A stretch of 30,681 bases of DNA from a virus. Shown here in pieces: positions 1 to 6,025 of this stretch (positions within the stretch are counted from its first letter, which is position 1; every line of letters starts with the position of its first letter). The notes beneath the pieces are model-generated. The model was given only the letters and a program-made list of their open reading frames with translations. It was not told the origin of the DNA and did not search any database. The position numbers and the translations under genes were made by a program. Where the stretch lies: positions 1 to 30,681 of IMG/VR virus record IMGVR_UViG_3300008120_007117, one strand, 5' to 3'.

Positions 1-72
1 TCACAAGCAGAAATATTAAGAAAATATGTAAAAGATTTGAAAGTTTGGATACATAAAGAAGAGGGAAGATAA
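1..72 (+). CDS. C-terminal end of a truncated hypothetical protein
   Basis: The window opens inside a reading frame whose last 23 codons end at the TAA at 70-72. The visible tail is lysine- and glutamate-rich and ends in KEEGR. The stop overlaps the ATG of the next gene by one base (TAATG), the tight coupling seen throughout this phage. Too little is visible to assign a function. Confidence 0.6.
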   Translation, partial: SQAEILRKYVKDLKVWIHKEEGR

Positions 73-224
73 TGGAACAGTTTCCTTATGGGGTTGTAAT
101 AATCTTGTCTTGTGGACTTACTTTTACTGCATACATCATTTACTACATATTAAAGTTAGCATCTGAGGAGATGAAAGATGAAACATCTGAGTCTAATTCT
201 ATCAATCACAAGTCTAGGCATTAG
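72..224 (+). CDS. Small single-pass membrane protein, hypothetical
   Basis: A 50-residue frame starts at the ATG overlapping the previous stop and is preceded by the purine-rich GAGGGAAG. Residues about 5-28 are strongly hydrophobic (starting FPYGVVIILSCGL), giving one likely membrane helix with a short charged tail. Its last 47 bases overlap the start of the next gene in another frame. It resembles the tiny membrane proteins common in cyanomyoviruses, but I recognise no family. Confidence 0.6.
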   Translation: MEQFPYGVVIILSCGLTFTAYIIYYILKLASEEMKDETSESNSINHKSRH

Positions 225-390
225 TGCTGCTATTGGCGTGGGTGCTTATATCACTTACCAGAAAGCACAAAAGATTCTAGATAATCCAGAAGCATTTGTT
301 GGTGCTGTTGTAGAGAAGCAAGTCACCAAAGCATTTGAGAAACTACCTATCCCCAAACTAAATACTGGGAGTATTAAGTTTCCTTTCTAA
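178..390 (+). CDS. Small membrane protein, hypothetical (70 aa)
   Basis: The start is supported by GAGGAG seven bases upstream. The first about 28 residues form one hydrophobic N-terminal helix or uncleaved signal anchor (MKHLSLILSITSLG onward, rich in A, G and I). An amphipathic stretch follows (KAQKILDNPEAFVGAVVEKQV) and a short proline-rich tail. The stop overlaps the nuclease-like gene by one base (TAATG), which suggests co-translation. Function is unknown. Confidence 0.75.
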   Translation: MKHLSLILSITSLGISAAIGVGAYITYQKAQKILDNPEAFVGAVVEKQVTKAFEKLPIPKLNTGSIKFPF

Positions 391-803
391 TGGACAATAA
401 AGATCCCTATATTTATAGAATACGTCAAATTCACAAGGTTGTAGATGGCGACACTATTGACGCTGATATTGATTTGGGTTTTGATATCTCCCTTACTAAG
501 AGAATTCGTCTTGCTGGTGTCGATACCCCAGAAAGTCGCACAGCAGATGCGAACGAAAAAAAATACGGACTTGAATCAAAAGAATGGTTGAAGCATCGTT
601 GCGAAGGTGCCAAAAATATTCTAATCAAGACTGAACTTCCAGACTCCACAGAAAAGTATGGAAGAATCATCGGACATCTGTTTATTAATGATGAACCAAC
701 TTCACTCAATGATCAGATGATTTCCGAAGGATATGCCTGGAATTATGATGGTGGAACCAAAGTGAAAAACTTTGCTGAACTTGATGCAAAGCGTAAGAAG
801 TGA
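390..803 (+). CDS. Thermonuclease (SNase-like) family protein
   Basis: The 137-residue protein matches the staphylococcal nuclease fold. VVDGDTID (17-24) holds the calcium-binding Asp21. RLAGVDTPE (40-48) supplies Arg40, Asp45 and Glu48. EKYGRIIGHLF (88-98) supplies the second catalytic Arg92. All the usual catalytic positions are present, so it is probably an active phosphodiesterase cutting DNA or RNA at 5'-phosphoryl positions. There is no signal peptide, so action in the infected cytoplasm is likely, perhaps in nucleotide scavenging (inference). The gene overlaps both neighbours by one to four bases. Confidence 0.9.
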   Translation: MDNKDPYIYRIRQIHKVVDGDTIDADIDLGFDISLTKRIRLAGVDTPESRTADANEKKYGLESKEWLKHRCEGAKNILIKTELPDSTEKYGRIIGHLFINDEPTSLNDQMISEGYAWNYDGGTKVKNFAELDAKRKK

Positions 804-997
804 TTTACTTTAATATCGTAAGACTATTCTTAATTATTTGGAGTGCCCTAATGATTTCTGCTGTGGAATCTGTTGCGATTCGTACAGAAGGGCAAGTGGA
901 ACTTGAAAGTACAAGTAGAGATGCATATGCAAAAGTACTTGTCCTTGCTGTTGGTTCTTTTCTTGGCGATGCCGCTTTTAAGTTAAAGAAAAAATGA
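800..997 (+). CDS. Small membrane protein, hypothetical
   Basis: The 65-residue frame begins at a GTG overlapping the nuclease stop (GTGA). An internal ATG at 851 (MISAVESV) is the alternative start, preceded by GGAG. The longer form gives an N-terminal helix (VRLFLIIWSALMISAV), and there is a second hydrophobic stretch near the C-terminus (YAKVLVLAVGSFLGDAAF) followed by a lysine tail. Two membrane segments are likely with the GTG start, one with the ATG start. No family is recognised. Confidence 0.6.
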   Translation: MIYFNIVRLFLIIWSALMISAVESVAIRTEGQVELESTSRDAYAKVLVLAVGSFLGDAAFKLKKK

Positions 998-1227
998 AAA
1001 GAATAGTTTTACATTTTTTAATTTTAGCAAGACTCCTAACTCACGATGGAATAATGCTTGAAAACAGAAGACCTATTCCTAAAAAACAACCGCCAGAAGT
1101 CATTCGTTTTGTTAGGAGACCAGCACGAAGAGGGCGAAAAAAATCTTTACAATTTGATACTAGTTTGTTAAATAGTAAAGATTTGTTTAAGGTGTTACAA
1201 AATGACCACGGCACCAGCAAAGGATAA
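994..1227 (+). CDS. Small basic hypothetical protein
   Basis: A 77-residue frame with its ATG overlapping the previous stop (ATGA). It has a short hydrophobic N-terminus (IVLHFLILARLL), then a very basic proline/arginine segment with RRPARRGRKKS at about residues 41-51. The positive patch suggests nucleic-acid or membrane-surface binding (inference). The C-terminal codons overlap the next small gene. Confidence 0.55.
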   Translation: MKRIVLHFLILARLLTHDGIMLENRRPIPKKQPPEVIRFVRRPARRGRKKSLQFDTSLLNSKDLFKVLQNDHGTSKG

Positions 1228-1339
1228 ACGTAAAGAAGAGAAGAATAATATCTTTCTAGAAATTCTTTATAACGTTTTAGTTCAGTTACCAGTTTTAGTG
1301 ATTGGATGGATTATCACACAATTTACATCAGAAAGATAA
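1202..1339 (+). CDS. Small C-terminal-anchored membrane protein
   Basis: A 45-residue frame starts at the ATG at 1202, inside the end of the preceding gene in another frame. A charged N-terminus (KDKRKEEKNN) is followed by one hydrophobic helix (LVQLPVLVIGWIITQF), suggesting a single-pass protein. It ends head-on against the minus-strand cassette, overlapping the last 12 bases of that gene. No recognised family. Confidence 0.55.
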   Translation: MTTAPAKDKRKEEKNNIFLEILYNVLVQLPVLVIGWIITQFTSER

Positions 1340-2158
1340 TCTGGCAGATAATTTTTTAGCAATTTTTTTAGCAGGGGCAAAGAGAGGTTTAAATCTTTCT
1401 TTGCCTTCTTTTGTGAACTTATCTTTGATTACATCGTCAATAATGATTTTATTATCAATCTCATAGAGAGCATTGATTTCAACTTGGTCACGAATATATT
1501 GCTCTACATTAGTTACTTGTTCTATTAAACGAGTTCCTTCGGCAGAGTATTCAAAAACATCTACATGTCCACCTTCTGCTAGGACATAATGTAGTACTGG
1601 CTTTACTTGTTTAATTTTAATCTTAAACTTATTCTTTGTTGCTTCTTTGATGATTGGTTCTGCTGCATTTTTTAATGCATTCAAAACTGTTGTTGATGCT
1701 ATCGTAGCAGCAGTTGTGACTACTGCGACAGCACCAGCCGTAGCAACAAGAGAAGGGTCAGGTAAATTAATATCGACTCCATAAACACTAAAAGTTGTTG
1801 GTGTTGTTGTTGGTTTATCTGCTGGTATTTCAGCAATCGGTGTTTGAGTGGGAGGGGTTTGAGCAATCTGTGGAAGTTCGGGAGGGGGAGTAGGGTCTGG
1901 AAGACCTCTACTTTTTTCTTGTTGTTCTTGTTCTTGTTTTTGTTTTTCTGCTTTTACTGCAGCATCAAATTCTTCTTGTGTTGGAACATTGATGACTGGA
2001 TAATTGATTGATGGATTTGTAATATTAATAACTGGTACTTCCAATCCACGAATAAGTGGTTGTTGTGTAGTTTGAGTGACAGGAGGATCTATTGTAGGTA
2101 TGATTCTTGGAGAATCAATTTTTACTGATTTGATTGGTTGTATTTCCATTGACGACAT
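1328..2158 (-). CDS. Proline-rich membrane-anchored protein, third gene of minus-strand cassette
   Basis: The 276-residue protein has three parts: a proline/threonine/isoleucine-rich extended N-terminus, a glutamine/glutamate-rich charged segment (about 66-86) plus a second proline tract, and one hydrophobic alanine/valine-rich helix (LVATAGAVAVVTTAATIAS, about 137-155). A charged lysine-rich C-terminal domain follows. The start overlaps the upstream gene by 44 bases; a second ATG at 2149 has AGGA about eight bases upstream and may be the true start. The stretched region with a membrane segment suggests an envelope or virion-surface role, but no family is recognised. Confidence 0.75.
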   Translation of the reverse strand: MSSMEIQPIKSVKIDSPRIIPTIDPPVTQTTQQPLIRGLEVPVINITNPSINYPVINVPTQEEFDAAVKAEKQKQEQEQQEKSRGLPDPTPPPELPQIAQTPPTQTPIAEIPADKPTTTPTTFSVYGVDINLPDPSLVATAGAVAVVTTAATIASTTVLNALKNAAEPIIKEATKNKFKIKIKQVKPVLHYVLAEGGHVDVFEYSAEGTRLIEQVTNVEQYIRDQVEINALYEIDNKIIIDDVIKDKFTKEGKERFKPLFAPAKKIAKKLSARLSF

Positions 2159-2951
2159 CCTGTACTCGTGGATACTTCACAACAACATCAGCACAAATTT
2201 TAAAATAGGGACTTTCTGGATGGAAACTAATTCCATTTTTAATCGCTTCACCACACTTTAATAATCTTACAAGTTCAAAATCAAGTCTTGCTTTATCTGC
2301 CTCTGCTTGTTGTCTAGATATCTCTACCTTTGCTCTTGCTTTACAAATTTCAGTAAGACTTCCATCGAGAGGAAAGTTGAATCCCATTGAGAATCCAGCA
2401 TTTCCGCTGTGAGATTGATATTGTGCTGGATCTGCTCCCCCATTTAGACTTCCTAAAATAAAAGGAGAGAGACTCATTGTTGGACCTTGGCAACTAACTC
2501 CACTACCGAAAGTATTCATGGCATAAGGACCTTGTAACACCTGAACTGCCTGGTTTGTGACATTACCAGTGGCAGATGCCGAAGGTCCTGCTATATTTGT
2601 ATTAGATGGAGCTTGTTGTGCTTTACTTCTACTCGAACCTGCAAGAGTTAATAATAGTATAGTTGCTATTGCGTAAAGACCGATACTGAGTTTGTTGTTG
2701 AATCTTGTGTAGTGGTTCTTTCTATCCATGCCAGGCGTAGGAGTACCAGGAATATTGATATTCGTGCCTGTGACTGTATAAGATGTCCCAGTGGTATATT
2801 CTATTTGTTTAATCGTCTCAACGATTTCTGTGCGTGTCTTAGTTTCTGCTGTGATTGTTCCTCTGGTAAAATTAGGTACAACACTTTCAGCATATGCAGG
2901 AGTACAAATGACTCCCGCTGCTAAAAGCAGAACGGGAGTTATGTATCTCAT
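2115..2951 (-). CDS. Exported membrane protein with SYTVTGTNI motif, second gene of minus-strand cassette
   Basis: The 278-residue protein has a clear signal peptide (MRYITPVLLLAAGVICTPAYA, cleavage after AYA), then a motif SYTVTGTNINIPG (about 57-69) that closely matches the upstream neighbour. A hydrophobic helix lies at about 90-104 (LSIGLYAIATILLLTLAG). The C-terminal half is glycine/serine-rich, then a charged helical segment (CKARAKVEISRQQAEADKARLDFELVRLLKCGEAI) and a terminal region with paired cysteines. Its ATG overlaps the upstream stop. It is probably an envelope-targeted phage protein; its function is unknown. Confidence 0.8.
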   Translation of the reverse strand: MRYITPVLLLAAGVICTPAYAESVVPNFTRGTITAETKTRTEIVETIKQIEYTTGTSYTVTGTNINIPGTPTPGMDRKNHYTRFNNKLSIGLYAIATILLLTLAGSSRSKAQQAPSNTNIAGPSASATGNVTNQAVQVLQGPYAMNTFGSGVSCQGPTMSLSPFILGSLNGGADPAQYQSHSGNAGFSMGFNFPLDGSLTEICKARAKVEISRQQAEADKARLDFELVRLLKCGEAIKNGISFHPESPYFKICADVVVKYPRVQDVVNGNTTNQISKN

Positions 2952-3412
2952 TTGAATACACTTAATTCGATTGTTCTTTGTGCTGTTGCAGTTGTACCAG
3001 GACCACCAGCAGTTACGCTAGGAACGCCAGTTCCACTTAGAGAACCTGCAAGAGAACCTTTATCTCCTGCTAACTGAGTAGTAGAATTCCCATAAAGGTT
3101 GGGAGAAGCAATAACTCCACCAGAGACCGACTGAGTGGTGACTGCTGTATCAGCAGCACGTTGAGTTTCTGAGAAAGTAAATGCTTGACCGTTTGTATCA
3201 ATGCCATATGAACCTGCGCCACCAACTCCACCAAGAGTAGTAACGTCAATATTTGTACCTGAAACAGAATAGGAAGCACCTACTCTTTCAGTTTGAATCG
3301 CTGCACCCTGAACACCAAGTTGAACGGAATCAGTAATTTTTGATGTAATTTCAGCAGCACCAGCAGGATTAACTAAGAATAATGTAGAAAGGACTAAAAG
3401 AACTTTCTTCAT
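2948..3412 (-). CDS. Exported glycine/threonine-rich protein with SYSVSGTNI motif, first gene of minus-strand cassette
   Basis: The frame is open upstream to 3478, but I start it at 3412, where MKKVLLVLSTLFLVNPAGAA forms a textbook signal peptide. The longer form would bury that peptide behind 22 residues. The mature protein is low in charge and rich in G, S, T and A, with SYSVSGTNIDV near residues 47-57 that parallels SYTVTGTNINI in the next gene. A late-promoter-like CTAAATAC lies about 25 bases upstream on the minus strand. Function unknown; a secreted or envelope-associated protein is likely. Confidence 0.8.
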   Translation of the reverse strand: MKKVLLVLSTLFLVNPAGAAEITSKITDSVQLGVQGAAIQTERVGASYSVSGTNIDVTTLGGVGGAGSYGIDTNGQAFTFSETQRAADTAVTTQSVSGGVIASPNLYGNSTTQLAGDKGSLAGSLSGTGVPSVTAGGPGTTATAQRTIELSVFK

Positions 3413-3437
3413 TTTTCTTGAGTAATAAACACTACAA

Positions 3438-3445
3438 GTATTTAG
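3438..3445 (-). promoter_or_regulatory. Candidate T4-type late promoter for the minus-strand cassette
   Basis: On the minus strand this reads CTAAATAC, close to the cyanophage late consensus NATAAATA. It lies about 25 bases upstream of the chosen start at 3412. A near-identical CTAAATAA faces the other way at 3482. The first bases differ from consensus, so this is only a candidate. Confidence 0.35.
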
Positions 3446-3481
3446 CGTAACCATTTTTAGAAGTGGAATACTTGACAAATC

Positions 3482-3489
3482 CTAAATAA
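3482..3489 (+). promoter_or_regulatory. Candidate T4-type late promoter facing the lysozyme-like gene
   Basis: CTAAATAA on the plus strand resembles NATAAATA. Transcription from here would give a leader of about 125 bases before the lysozyme-like gene, containing the hairpins at 3503-3524 and 3553-3601. The match is imperfect. Confidence 0.3.
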
Positions 3490-3502
3490 AAACTTAATAT
3501 GG

Positions 3503-3524
3503 AAAATCCCATATCAGGGATTTT
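3503..3524. repeat. Inverted repeat AAAATCCC/GGGATTTT in the divergent intergenic region
   Basis: AAAATCCC (3503-3510), a six-base loop and GGGATTTT (3517-3524) form a perfect 8-bp stem followed by further T and A bases. It looks like a terminator on either strand, but it sits between two divergent genes, where a simple terminator is not expected. An attenuator or an operator-like palindrome is possible. Confidence 0.6.
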
Positions 3525-3552
3525 ATTATGAGTCTGTGATGTGACATTAGAG

Positions 3553-3601
3553 CCGTGGAAGGTGCCCTTCGAGAGAGGTGGTGTACCCCCCTTCTATACG
3601 G
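3553..3601 (+). ncRNA. Structured leader or small RNA candidate
   Basis: CCGT (3553-3556) can pair with ACGG (3598-3601) and encloses a perfect hairpin GAAGG-TGC-CCTTC (3558-3570) plus a second imperfect GC-rich hairpin around 3576-3592. This is a small three-way-junction shape. It lies in the leader of the lysozyme-like gene, in the stretch where the long open frame could otherwise be read as coding. Evidence is base pairing only. Confidence 0.35.
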
Positions 3602-3623
3602 ATGTAGAGTTCAATTAATTTTA

Positions 3624-4256
3624 ATGCAAAACATCTTTACTGTAGCCCTGCCCCTTCTGGCATCGGTTACAACCAATATGGCAACACTGCCTGTATTTCC
3701 TCCTTTGACGGCACCACCAACGCCATTTTCTGTTGTTAAGGAGTTTGAAACTACGACAGCGATCCGAGAGGTTGCTCCCGAAAAGCCAAAAGAGAAAAGG
3801 CTAATTTGTAAAGGGTGTTCAGAACATGAACAACTTGCTGTGGATTATTTCCAAGAGCAAGGAATTAAAGACAGAAACGCCCTTGCTACTATCCTGGGCA
3901 ATATTAAGCAGGAATCTATGTTCGTGCCTAATATTTGTGAAGGTGGTAGTAGGACCAGTTATCATAACTGCGGACGTGGTTATGGTCTGATCCAATGGAC
4001 ATCTGCCGATCGTTATTATGGATTGGGTGAATTTGCTAAGAAGTTTGGTGGTTCTCCATCAGCACTTCCAACGCAACTTCGTTATCTGACGAATGAAGTT
4101 CAATGGAAACGAATCGAAGACCGAATGAAAACTCCTGGTAAGTCTATCGATCGCTACATGAACTATGCGTACAGTTGGATTGGTTGGGGCATTCATGGTG
4201 CTCGTACATCTTATGCTCATGAATATGCTAACCGACTGATCACGGTAGAAGTTTGA
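3624..4256 (+). CDS. Phage tail lysozyme-like protein
   Basis: From the ATG at 3624 the product is 210 residues. A hydrophobic N-terminus (IFTVALPLLASV) and a proline/threonine linker lead to a lysozyme-fold domain of the phage tail lysozyme type. Visible hallmarks are LATILGNIKQES, with the probable catalytic Glu, CGRGYGLIQWT, and a later YAYSWIGWGIHGA segment. It should cut peptidoglycan glycan strands during entry or lysis. The frame is open upstream to 3555, but that part crosses a structured RNA region and lacks protein-like composition, so I exclude it. Which virion part carries the protein is not visible. Confidence 0.85.
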   Translation: MQNIFTVALPLLASVTTNMATLPVFPPLTAPPTPFSVVKEFETTTAIREVAPEKPKEKRLICKGCSEHEQLAVDYFQEQGIKDRNALATILGNIKQESMFVPNICEGGSRTSYHNCGRGYGLIQWTSADRYYGLGEFAKKFGGSPSALPTQLRYLTNEVQWKRIEDRMKTPGKSIDRYMNYAYSWIGWGIHGARTSYAHEYANRLITVEV

Positions 4257-4270
4257 CAAACTGAATAGGT

Positions 4271-4297
4271 GAGGGGGGCTTGACAGATGCCCCCCTC
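4271..4297 (+). terminator. GC-rich hairpin containing the -35 box of the tRNA promoter
   Basis: GAGGGGGGC (4271-4279) pairs perfectly with GCCCCCCTC (4289-4297). The loop is the -35 box TTGACA plus a few bases. No T tract follows, so intrinsic termination is less certain than at the three sister sites. It would end transcripts from the lysozyme-like gene. Confidence 0.6.
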
Positions 4298-4308
4298 CCA
4301 TCTATAAT
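4280..4308 (+). promoter_or_regulatory. Sigma70-type promoter for tRNA-Arg
   Basis: TTGACA (4280-4285), a 17-bp spacer and TATAAT (4303-4308) form a consensus host-type promoter. The tRNA-Arg gene begins 16 bases after the -10 box, leaving almost no leader. The -35 box forms the loop of the hairpin at 4271-4297. Confidence 0.9.
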
Positions 4309-4324
4309 AAACAAGTGATCAATT

Positions 4325-4398
4325 GGACCAGTAACTCAGTGGACAAGAGTATCCGCCTTCTAAGCGGTTAGCCGTAGGTTCGAATCCTACCTGGTCCG
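4325..4398 (+). tRNA. tRNA-Arg (UCU)
   Basis: Acceptor arms GGACCAG and CTGGTCC pair over seven base pairs with discriminator G. The anticodon loop CTTCTAA gives UCU, and the T arm holds GTTCGAATC. CCA is not encoded. It reads AGA codons, favoured by an AT-rich phage. Confidence 0.97.
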
Positions 4399-4424
4399 TT
4401 GGAGATTTATTCTCCATATATAAA

Positions 4425-4567
4425 AGTGATAGAGGGTAAGTCCCTGTTATATCCTTATGAGGTATATCACACTTACTCCATCAAATGTAGGAAGTGCAAC
4501 ACCTCTCGCTGGTTTAGACTGGATGATGTGGAAGGTGATTCTGTTCGCACATAGAAATCCCTCCTAC
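4425..4567 (+). ncRNA. Structured spacer between tRNA-Arg and tRNA-Asn
   Basis: The 175-base spacer is rich in nested complementarity. GTGATA near 4427 pairs with TATCAC near 4473 around an inner AGGG/CCCT hairpin. GTAGGA (4487-4492) pairs with TCCTAC (4562-4567) around an 80-base segment close to tRNA size, but without a proper T arm. It could be processed spacer RNA or a decayed tRNA-like element. I see no credible protein gene: the open frame here reads through tRNA-Asn. Confidence 0.3.
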
Positions 4568-4573
4568 CACCAT

Positions 4574-4646
4574 TCCCTTATAGCTCAATTGGCAGAGCAC
4601 GGAGCTGTTAACTCTGGGGTTCCTGGTTCGAGTCCAGGTGGGGGAG
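4574..4646 (+). tRNA. tRNA-Asn (GUU)
   Basis: TCCCTTA pairs with TGGGGGA (two G-U pairs), with discriminator G. The anticodon loop CTGTTAA gives GUU, and the T arm GGTTCGAGTCC is canonical. CCA is not encoded. Confidence 0.97.
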
Positions 4647-4694
4647 TTGGAAGTGATCCTGCGATAACCTCAAGAGCACTCCTTCCATCTAAAA

Positions 4695-4732
4695 CCTAGA
4701 ATATTTCTAGGTCAGGGGGATGGCCTCCCCTG
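4695..4732 (+). terminator. Tandem hairpins upstream of tRNA-Thr
   Basis: CCTAGAA-tat-TTCTAGG (4695-4711) is followed at once by CAGGGG...CCCCTG (4713-4732) and a short TTT. Either could stop transcripts coming from the tRNA-Asn side or act as a processing site before tRNA-Thr, which starts five bases later. Confidence 0.45.
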
Positions 4733-4736
4733 TTTC

Positions 4737-4809
4737 GCCCTTGTAGCTCAGATGGTAGAGCACCGCTTTTGTAAAGCGGTTGTCGCAAGTTCAAGTCTTG
4801 TCGGGGGCT
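4737..4809 (+). tRNA. tRNA-Thr (UGU)
   Basis: GCCCTTG pairs with CGGGGGC, and the anticodon stem CCGCT/AGCGG frames TTTGTAA, giving UGU. The T loop TTCAAGT is canonical. CCA is not encoded. The next coding region starts two bases after the tRNA end, so the tRNA 3' end forms the whole leader of that gene. Confidence 0.97.
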
Positions 4810-4810
4810 T

Positions 4811-5311
4811 ATGGAAATTATAGAAATTGAAAATATTTTTTCCTTTGATGACTATTTAGAAATCAGAGAATATCTTAATAAACCCAATTGGTCATATGGA
4901 CATAAAAGTTTTCCACAATCTATTAAATGTTTTTGGAAAATGGAATTGGAAAATAACGAATTCTTTACGAACCACTTATTTCAAATAATTAAAAAAAATA
5001 TTGGTGAGTATAAGTTAGAAACTGTGTATGCAAATGGACAAACTTATGGTTTAGATGGGGATTTTCATTATGATTGTTCGCCATCAGATAATAGTAGATA
5101 TACTTTTTTATATTATTGTAATGAAGAATGGGACAATAAGTTTCTTGGATGCACGGTGTTTAAAGACTCTGATAACAATATGAAATATTTTCACCCAAAA
5201 CCAAATTCTGCAATATTATTTCCAGGAAATATATTACATTGTGGACAAGCACCTTCTAGGGAATATTATGGTTTAAGAATGACAATAGCGTATAAATTAA
5301 GAAAAATATGA
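4811..5311 (+). CDS. 2OG-Fe(II) oxygenase superfamily protein
   Basis: The 166-residue protein carries the iron-binding HxD (His86, Asp88 in FHYDCSP), the distal His143 (GNILHCG) and the 2-oxoglutarate-binding Arg156 (YGLRMTIAY). It should hydroxylate a substrate with Fe(II), oxygen and 2-oxoglutarate; the substrate cannot be read from sequence. Such enzymes are frequent in cyanomyoviruses. The gene is visibly AT-rich, begins two bases after tRNA-Thr, and its stop overlaps the next oxygenase gene by four bases, so both probably come from one transcript. Confidence 0.85.
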   Translation: MEIIEIENIFSFDDYLEIREYLNKPNWSYGHKSFPQSIKCFWKMELENNEFFTNHLFQIIKKNIGEYKLETVYANGQTYGLDGDFHYDCSPSDNSRYTFLYYCNEEWDNKFLGCTVFKDSDNNMKYFHPKPNSAILFPGNILHCGQAPSREYYGLRMTIAYKLRKI

Positions 5312-5955
5312 ATATATTTCATAACGATAAACATTCATTTCCATTTACAATAGTTGATGATTTGTACACTGATACTGAACTGTATTTGATATGGGAAGAA
5401 TTAAAATATATTAGCTATCCCCATAAATGGGACACACCAGAATCTCATCCAAAAGATGGTGCAGTAAAAAATGGTGAACAACTTAAAAAAAATAAGTTTC
5501 GTTGGTTGGATAGTTATTATACGAATAGATTAGATTCGAATATTCTCACTATTAATAGAAAAATATTTCAAGATGATATGTGGGATAAAATATTTTTAAA
5601 ACATCCAAATTGGTTTTTTAATACATTCGAATCTCATAGAGATCAAACATTGATTTCTTATTATGATTTAACAGATGATTGTTACAAACCACACAGAGAT
5701 TCTACTTATGTTACTTGTTTAACCTGGTTTTATTTGGAACCTAAAAAATTTAATGGTGGTGATTTGATTCTTTACAATGGTGAGGATAAAATAAAAATAT
5801 CTTGTCTTAATAATAGAATGCTTGTTATACCATCTAGAATACTTCATGAGGTTATGCCAATTATAGTTGATGGTGAAATAGAACGTTATGGTGGTAGATA
5901 TTGTATGGCGCAATTTCTTACATATTCTTACAGATGTATACTTCCGGAAGATTAA
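5308..5955 (+). CDS. 2OG-Fe(II) oxygenase superfamily protein
   Basis: The 215-residue protein has the prolyl-4-hydroxylase-like core: YKPHRDST with His129 and Asp131, GGDLILY on the next strand, RILHEV with His180, and GGRYCMAQF with Arg197. All iron and 2-oxoglutarate ligands are therefore present. It is only distantly similar to its neighbour, so a recent tandem duplication is unlikely. The ATG overlaps the upstream stop (ATGA). The target is unknown; protein, nucleotide or glycan hydroxylation are all possible. Confidence 0.85.
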   Translation: MNIFHNDKHSFPFTIVDDLYTDTELYLIWEELKYISYPHKWDTPESHPKDGAVKNGEQLKKNKFRWLDSYYTNRLDSNILTINRKIFQDDMWDKIFLKHPNWFFNTFESHRDQTLISYYDLTDDCYKPHRDSTYVTCLTWFYLEPKKFNGGDLILYNGEDKIKISCLNNRMLVIPSRILHEVMPIIVDGEIERYGGRYCMAQFLTYSYRCILPED

Positions 5956-5965
5956 AATTTTAATC
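5941..5965. repeat. Two abutting palindromes at the end of the oxygenase pair
   Basis: CTTCCGGAAG (5941-5950) is followed, sharing one base, by the perfect 16-bp palindrome GATTAAAATTTTAATC (5950-5965), which contains the stop codon. The second could be a weak terminator or a protein-binding site. It lies only six bases before the -35 box of the next promoter. Confidence 0.6.
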
Positions 5966-5970
5966 AGGTA

Positions 5971-5999
5971 TTGACATATTTCTGTTTATGCTTTATAAT
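5971..5999 (+). promoter_or_regulatory. Sigma70-type promoter upstream of tRNA-Gly
   Basis: TTGACA (5971-5976), 17-bp spacer, TATAAT (5994-5999). Transcription would start near 6007 and run through the structured RNA at 6026-6077 into tRNA-Gly. Confidence 0.9.
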
Positions 6000-6025
6000 T
6001 TATTAGTCCGTGTGAAGTGAAGTGC

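Noticed and set aside
3555-3623. 23-codon N-terminal extension of the lysozyme-like gene
   Set aside because: It lies in a base-paired RNA region, is cysteine- and arginine-odd, and hides a better start at 3624.
4457-4699. 80-codon open frame on the plus strand
   Set aside because: It reads straight through tRNA-Asn; the LIAQLAEHGAVNSG stretch is the usual false translation of a tRNA.
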